Shown here: piece by piece, positions 58,670-64,000 of the stretch
Layout of the letters: the number at the start of each line of letters is the position of its first letter
Position numbering within the stretch: the stretch's first letter is position 1
Assembly: GCA_016906335.1 (NCBI GenBank)
Contig: JADEYG010000003.1
Coordinates: forward strand, 1,178,001 to 1,242,000
DNA: 64,000 nucleotides
Source: Novakomyces olei
Lineage: Eukaryota; Ascomycota; Novakomycetes; Novakomycetales; Novakomycetaceae
Reading direction: 5' to 3'
Made by a program: the position numbers and the translations under genes
Notes under the pieces: generated by a model
Told to the model about the DNA's origin: nothing
What the model saw: the letters and a program-made list of their open reading frames with translations, nothing else
Database searches by the model: none

Positions 58670-58870
58670 TATTATTAATATTAATATTATAAAATTATAT
58701 TCAATATTTGATCGAATCGCGTTCGTACTATGCACATTGGTGCAATCGTCGTGTTCCTCTATAATACGAGGTTAAAAGCTGTACGCCGTACACCGTAATT
58801 TAACAATATTCTAGTGCGTATTTCATTTGTCACGAAATAGAATCGCGTCCCGCGCCAAATTGCCCTCCAG
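58403..58870. other. Divergent intergenic region with poly-A and TA run
   Basis: 468 bp upstream of both RIP1 and the 58871 gene, with an A-run plus (TA)n stretch at 58612-58665. No gene. Confidence 0.6.
58612..58665. repeat. A-run and TA dinucleotide repeat
   Basis: Two A-runs followed by about 12 TA copies; simple repeat. Confidence 0.9.
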
Positions 58871-60541
58871 ATGCCTCCAAAGCAAAGAGCGCTTCCTCCA
58901 AACCGCAATCCTCTCCTTTTAAGACTGTTTCTGCCGTCCGATGTGAAGGTAAAAGATGAGGATGTGCAAGAATTAGCATTGCGAGAGCCGCCAGAGGCAG
59001 TTCAGAGGCGTCTCAGGCGGCGTTGCCGAGCGCAAGTGATCGATTTTGGGCAGCACAGTATACTTTTCGTTCGGCTCAAAGTGCCGCTGCCTGACGAAGC
59101 ATCTAAAAATCATCCAGCTACGTTTCTCATGCGTCACGTGAAGAAGAGACTTATCTCATGGACTTCAATGTTTGACTGTGTTTTCCCTCTGGCGTCGGAG
59201 TCTTGGCGATCTGCCGAGGCAGCTTATGTTTCAAGAATTCATACTCTCGAATCTATTCCTGAATTGGTGGGCTATTGGATCAGTGAGGACGTGGGTAGGT
59301 CTTTTGTATTGCGCTGCTTTTTGTTCTCGATGCTTTTCGATATTGATGCCTTCCATATTGATTCTTTTTGTTCTTGATGCTTTTTGTTTTGCCATATAGT
59401 ATGCGTTAAACAAGGCCGTTGACAAAATCTAGCGTTGAAGATTGCAGAGGACTATGATATAGTTCCGCACATGACTGCTCTACTGGCCGCATCCACCGCA
59501 GTAGAGCCGCAATCGCCATGGGTCAGCAAAACAACTCGCTCGCCTGTAAAGGCAGCGGCAGCGGCAGCGGCAGCGCATACCTCGTCGCTGGCCGGGCCGG
59601 CAGACAATCGTGGATCCGTTCACAGAAACAGTACGGAGTCTGGTACACCAACCGCAAAATCTGCCCTCCATAAATCGTCTTCCAGCGACGATGGCCAAAA
59701 TGTCAAGGATCAATTTGGGTCTGAAGCGCTATTAGAGCCGTCTACTCCACCGGCACTTTGGCCACCAAAGCGGAAACGCGGTGTTCCAGCAGTGCTGGTG
59801 GAGTCACCACGTCAAAGGGCGGCTTCTAATGGCGAAACTGGAACTGGAACCTACAGGAAGAGCCTTGGAGACGAGAGCTCTCGGCTGACAAGTACAAGGG
59901 CAGACAGACAAGTAAATATTGAGATTAGTGCGGGTACCGATAAACGGGCCAAGGAGGATGCTATGGGAGAGGCTACTGATAATGCGATTGAAGCAGCTAT
60001 TAATGCCAGACAAGACAGTGTTTTGCGAGAAAAGGATGCAGACAATTCAAGTGCGCTAGAGTCGAAAGGCAGTCATGCCGATTCACAAGAGGCGGCCAAT
60101 ATGGCTCGACAAAGTGTGAATACGGACAATGATGATACGAGTGAGACGAGTTCAGAGTCTCAGACAGAATCTTTCCAAGACAGACATGCTGTCCCGAGCG
60201 ACGATGGCCCTATGAATAATGAAATATCAAATGATAGCAAGGATAAAGGTTTGACTCAATCAGAACAGGACGCTGCCAGTGCAGAGACTAGTTTACCAAG
60301 TGCAACATCCACGGAGAAGGGAGCAGCACATGACAACGAGAAAGAGGCGCAAGAATATCCTTCACAAGAATACCCGTCACAAGAACACCCGCCACAAGAA
60401 TTAGCACTAGAAAGGCCGGCAAAGCGACAAAGGGTGGAGCAACTAGAGTCAGAAGTGGAGCATTTGCAGCATCGAAATGTGGTACTGGCCAGCCTTGTGC
60501 TTGCAATGGGAGTTTCAATGGTTCTTCCGTACATTGTGTGA
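58871..60541 (+). CDS. Tail-anchored protein of unknown function
   Basis: Not recognised. Exons 58871-59294 and 59433-60541 join in frame to 510 aa. The first about 150 residues look globular (LLLRLFLPSDVKVKDEDVQE, then QHSILFVRLKVPLP and MRHVKKRLISWTSMFDCVFP) and may bind a partner. Residues 150-460 are disordered, rich in Ser, Glu, Ala and Asp, with SQEYPSQEHPPQ repeats. The end is a coiled coil (KRQRVEQLESEVEHLQHRN) leading into a hydrophobic segment (VLASLVLAMGVSMVLPYIV) that is the last part of the protein, so a single C-terminal membrane anchor (ER, outer mitochondrial or nuclear envelope) is likely. Confidence 0.72.
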
Positions 60542-60964
60542 GCCAATTGATCTCATAAATACATGATTTTGGTCATTTTGCGCGTGGAAAGCAACGCCAG
60601 GCCCTCAATTGTGTATGTAGTTACTGCAGCCAGATAGCAAGTAATGGATATGGATAAGAAGGAATTATGCCAATGAGCAACAGAGTCAATGTATAATATA
60701 AGGAGCTGAGAACAGTGGCCAAGTAATCTATTCGCGTGCACATGGCAAGTAATTTATTGGCGTACGCGCACATTTAGAATGGCTTTAAGAGTAGATTAAT
60801 ATATGGGGAAATAATACGTACAGTTAAATGCAAGCGCGACCGATAAAACTAATACGGTAATAATAATTTAAATTGGAGAATAATTTAAATTGGAGAACGG
60901 CGTAATTATGTCACTGTTTCCAATAAGCGTAAAAGCGTAAAAGAGCGCAAAGCTTTAGAGTTGC
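60542..60964. other. Intergenic region upstream of UVE1
   Basis: About 420 bp of AT-rich DNA with a small AATTTAAATTGGAGAA duplication near 60870. No gene. Confidence 0.55.
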
Positions 60965-62870
60965 ATGCGAGCGCTTTACGGCTGTTTTACTGTTTCGCGT
61001 CCACGACTTTCCAGATTTTGGGAGACGTCTGTTCTGCCGCGCTTTTGCTTTGCATTAAAACGAGAGGCATTGGTTGATGTACGGGCGTTTACGGCAATGA
61101 GTCACTGTGCCACAGTAGCGCCTTTACGACGGTCACAGCGTTCGTCCCGGCGACCTGTCTCTTTGTCTGCACAATATGAACAAGATACCGGCCAGGGATT
61201 ACGGGAAAGCAGTGCAGAGTCAGATAAAGTACCGGGAACGAAGCCATTACCGGCCAAAGAATTGGAATTGGGGAAAAGGAGTGGTGGTGGAGACATACAC
61301 GGTAAACCGCTGAAAAAGGCCAAGCAAGTGTATAGTAGCGGGAGTGATGATGACTATGACCGCGACGGACACGCGTATGGGGGAGAAGACTCTGGCAAAG
61401 CGACTGGAGAAAATATTGAAGAAATCGGTGTCGAAAAAAAGAAGAAACGGACAAGCAAAACGGGCGCAAAGAAAAGGACTGGCGAGCTCAAGCAAGGCAG
61501 TTTGGGTTCAAGGGAAGTGAAGCCTGAAGAGTACCCGCCTCGGCATGCTTTCAACGTCGCCTCACGGCCGCTGCCGTGGCACGGGCGATTAGGCTATGCG
61601 TAAGTCTAAACTGATAAAAGCAAGGCAAGCCCAATGATGGAGAGCCTGTCTCCTTAAAAACATAAAAAGAGGCATAAAAAGAGGCAAAAAAAACTAAACT
61701 AAACTAAACTAAACTAAACTAAACTAAACTAAACAAAACAAAACAAAAACCTAAACAAAAAAAAGGTTTATCCAAAATTGACTGACCACCAGCTGTCTAA
61801 ATACGGTATTGCGTTCATGGAAAGAGCCTGTATTCTGCTCTCGCACTTGCCGACTCGAAACAATACGCAAGCATGAAAAAGCAGGGATAGATGATGGCGA
61901 AGGCTCTGGAGGAGGCCTTCGCTTTTTAAAATCACTTGGAAAGAAAAACGCGGCAGATCTAAGCCGGATCATCGAATGGAACGAGGCGAACGGTATTCGC
62001 TTTCTCAGAATAAGCAGTGAAATGTTCCCGTTCGCGTCACATGAAGAGCATGGCTATACACTAGAATTTGCCGACGAAGAACTACGCGAAGCGGGTCGTC
62101 TTGCCAATAAATACAAGCATCGACTTACAATGCATCCAGGCCAGTATACACAGATTGCCAGTCCCAGGGAGGCCGTTTTCGACAGCGCTTGCCGTGACCT
62201 GGAACATCACGCGGAACTCCTTTCCCGTCTGAACCTCGAGGGCCAAGCAAATCTGGATGCCGTTATGATTATTCACCTGGGAGGTGTTTACGGGGACAAG
62301 GCCGCTACACTGGACCGATTTCGCCAAAATTATGCCCGGCTTTCCAGCAGCGTTAGGGACCGTCTTGTCTTGGAGAACGATGACGTCAGTTGGAGTGTTA
62401 CAGACTTGCTACCATTGTGCCAGGAACTGAATATCCCTCTAGTCTTGGATTGGCATCATCACAATGTTGTTCCTGGTGAACTGAGAGAAGGCAATTTGGA
62501 TTTAATGCCTTTGGTTGGAGCCATTGCTGAAACGTGGCAGAGACGCGGTATTAAACAGAAACAGCATTACTCCGAGTCCCGCGAGCCAAACAATCCATCT
62601 GCTCATCATAGAAGAGCCCATTCAGCACGTGTAGTGGATTTACCGCCCTGTGAAAATGATATGGACCTGATGATTGAGGCAAAGGACAAGGAGCAAGCAG
62701 TGTTTGATGTGCAAAGACGGCTGGGTATCCGTATACCGAAAGCACTGTCCTACAAGACGATAGAACCGACGCGTGAAGGGCTGCAGAGCGAGAAGGATGG
62801 TAATTATTGGCCAGAAAACGAAGGTTGGCGATTGGTCAAAGCGAAAACGAAGAAGGAGGATTGGTTATGA
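60965..62870 (+). CDS. UVE1: UV damage endonuclease (UVDE)
   Basis: Cuts 5' of UV photoproducts and other lesions in an alternative excision-repair pathway. Exons 60965-61599 and 61793-62870 give 570 aa. The catalytic TIM-barrel runs from LGYACLNTVLRSW through FLRISSEMFPFASH, the metal-binding MHPGQYTQIASP, MIIHLGGVYGDK, LVLENDDVSWS and VLDWHHHNV, to a C-terminal segment. The N-terminal 45 residues before a second ATG (61097) are Arg-rich with few acids and look like a mitochondrial presequence. The second ATG leads to a basic, nuclear-style region (RRSQRSSRRP). The intron 61600-61792 holds an AACTA array. Confidence 0.93.
61686..61745. repeat. AACTA pentanucleotide repeat in the UVE1 intron
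   Basis: About nine AACTA copies then AACAA variants; the units resemble the CTAAC branch-point word. Confidence 0.92.
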
Positions 62871-63312
62871 AATGATATTGATAGATTCACGACAAAAAAA
62901 TTTGTTGTCTACAAAACGATCGGACTGTATGAGCGACTGAATGAAGAGGTATAATGGACCGTTTACCATCATCTTTCGGCCTTTTCCCTGCCTTATTCAC
63001 GGGCCAATCAATACTCGTTTGTCATTTATGACACATTATCTCGATATATAATTTAAAATAGTTAAATAGTTTACCCTTTAAACCGACTGTACAAGTAATA
63101 CTATCCGCTCACCCCACAAGCAATTATGCCAGCGCCCACGCAACATCAATGACATAACAAGTCAACGATACTAATATGGACCTGTTGAGCGACATAAGCG
63201 CTGGAAAGCAGTATAATAATTTACAATATTCAATAAAAGTACCGAAATACGCACAATCTCATTGGCTGTGACGGGATATCGTCATACAAGTTGGCCGGGG
63301 ATTCTGCTGTTT
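62871..63312. other. Intergenic region upstream of the AIF-like gene
   Basis: About 440 bp, AT-rich. No gene seen. Confidence 0.55.
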
Positions 63313-64000
63313 ATGCTTGGAACACGAAGCCTTTTCCGCTCGAGACCACTAATAGTAGGACGACTCAATCTGTCTATTTGCTTTTCCGCTTTCAAGTGGC
63401 GATATGCTTTATCTCAATTTGTTGCTAACTGTTTCCCCTAAAGTTTCGCAGAATGGTGACCACGTACGAGGTAGCCGAGCGAGGGCAATTGTCGGACGGC
63501 AAAAAGATCGCGGTTGATGTTCCTGGTGTGAAAGACGCTAAAGTCCTTCTTTCTCAAATCAAAGGAAAAGTCTACGCTACTGGCGCTCATTGTACCCACT
63601 ATGGAGCTCCGCTCGTGAATGGAGTACTCTCCGAAACTGGCCGACTAGTCTGTCCGTGGCACGGAGCCTGTTTCCGTGTGCCCGAGGGCGATATTGAAGA
63701 CGGACCTGCATTGGACGTGCTACAGTCGTATCCCGTATCTATTAAAGACGGGAAGGTTTACATTGAAGCCGATCCGGAGGCACTTGTGTCCGGCCGACGC
63801 CAGCCAAAGCCTTGCTCTGTCGGGGAAAGTGAAGAGCATGTCGTCATTGTCGGAGGCGGAGGCAGTGGCGCAGTCTGTGCTGAAGTACTGCGCGATCAAG
63901 GATTCCCTGGAAGAATCACCATCATCTCCAAAGAGCCTCACTTGGCCATTGACCGAACAAAGCTTAGTAAAGCCTTGATTCCAGATGCCACTAAATTGCA
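63313..64000 (+). CDS. AIF-like FAD oxidoreductase with N-terminal Rieske domain (partial)
   Basis: Similar to AIFM3/AIFL: a Rieske 2Fe-2S domain fused to a pyridine-nucleotide-disulfide reductase. Cut by the window end. The Rieske ligands are CTHYGAPL and CPWHGACFRV, and the FAD site is HVVIVGGGGSGAVCAEVL. The safe start is ATG 63453. An in-frame upstream exon (63313-63395, ATG 63313) joined by a 56-bp intron with a GTGGCG donor and GCTAAC branch box would add a 28-residue Arg-rich mitochondrial presequence (MLGTRSLFRSRPLIVGR). The first ATG follows a clear acceptor (TTCGCAG) by one base, which supports an upstream exon. Confidence 0.85.

Overview
The window is nuclear DNA of a fungus. Protein-coding genes are short and close together (about one per 2 kb). 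Most carry spliceosomal introns of about 26-70 bp with a GT start, a CTAAC-like branch site just before the acceptor, and an AG end. The gene set is fungal: lanosterol synthase (ERG7) and the 3-keto-sterol reductase (ERG27), a KRE2/KTR mannosyltransferase, SHE9, PPS1, a UVDE-type UV endonuclease, an SPX-ankyrin-GDPD protein like GDE1, and SEC9. A dikaryon is the best guess, but I cannot place the lineage from sequence alone. I saw no rRNA, tRNA, CRISPR array or transposon.

Layout. 1-7.1 kb: PPG1 phosphatase (3' end cut off by the window edge), UPF3 (nonsense-mediated decay) and MRE11. 7.9-18.4 kb: a large acidic protein of unknown function, an HSL-type alpha/beta hydrolase, the PKA regulatory subunit, GPI18, GRX5, SPF27 and TEN1. 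19.4-28.8 kb: GDE1, ERG7, SEN54 and Elongin C. 29-38 kb: PAT1, ERG27, a KTR mannosyltransferase and ARB1. 38.6-47.7 kb: SHE9, a LEU5-type carrier, a small unknown ORF, PYP1, a CLC chloride transporter and a DPB3-like histone-fold protein. 49.3-56 kb: PPS1, SEC9 and the PP2A catalytic subunit. 56-64 kb: two small unknown genes, the Rieske protein RIP1, a tail-anchored unknown, UVE1, and the start of an AIF-like Rieske/FAD oxidoreductase that runs off the end.

The genes are core eukaryotic housekeeping rather than one pathway cluster. Some share a theme: ERG7 and ERG27 (sterol synthesis); PPG1, PP2A, PPS1 and PKA-R (phospho-signalling); UPF3, PAT1, SPF27 and SEN54 (RNA processing and decay); MRE11, TEN1, UVE1 and DPB3 (chromosome maintenance). 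I see no novel multi-gene system. The most interesting signals are structural: introns as short as 23-30 bp, exons of 11-17 nt that carry key motifs or start codons, long tandem-repeat arrays inside introns, exact telomere-like TTAGGGTTA boxes in three divergent promoters, and several unrecognised proteins.

Exon boundaries were deduced by eye from splice signals, frame continuity and family similarity. In most multi-exon genes the summed exon lengths are divisible by three, which supports the models.
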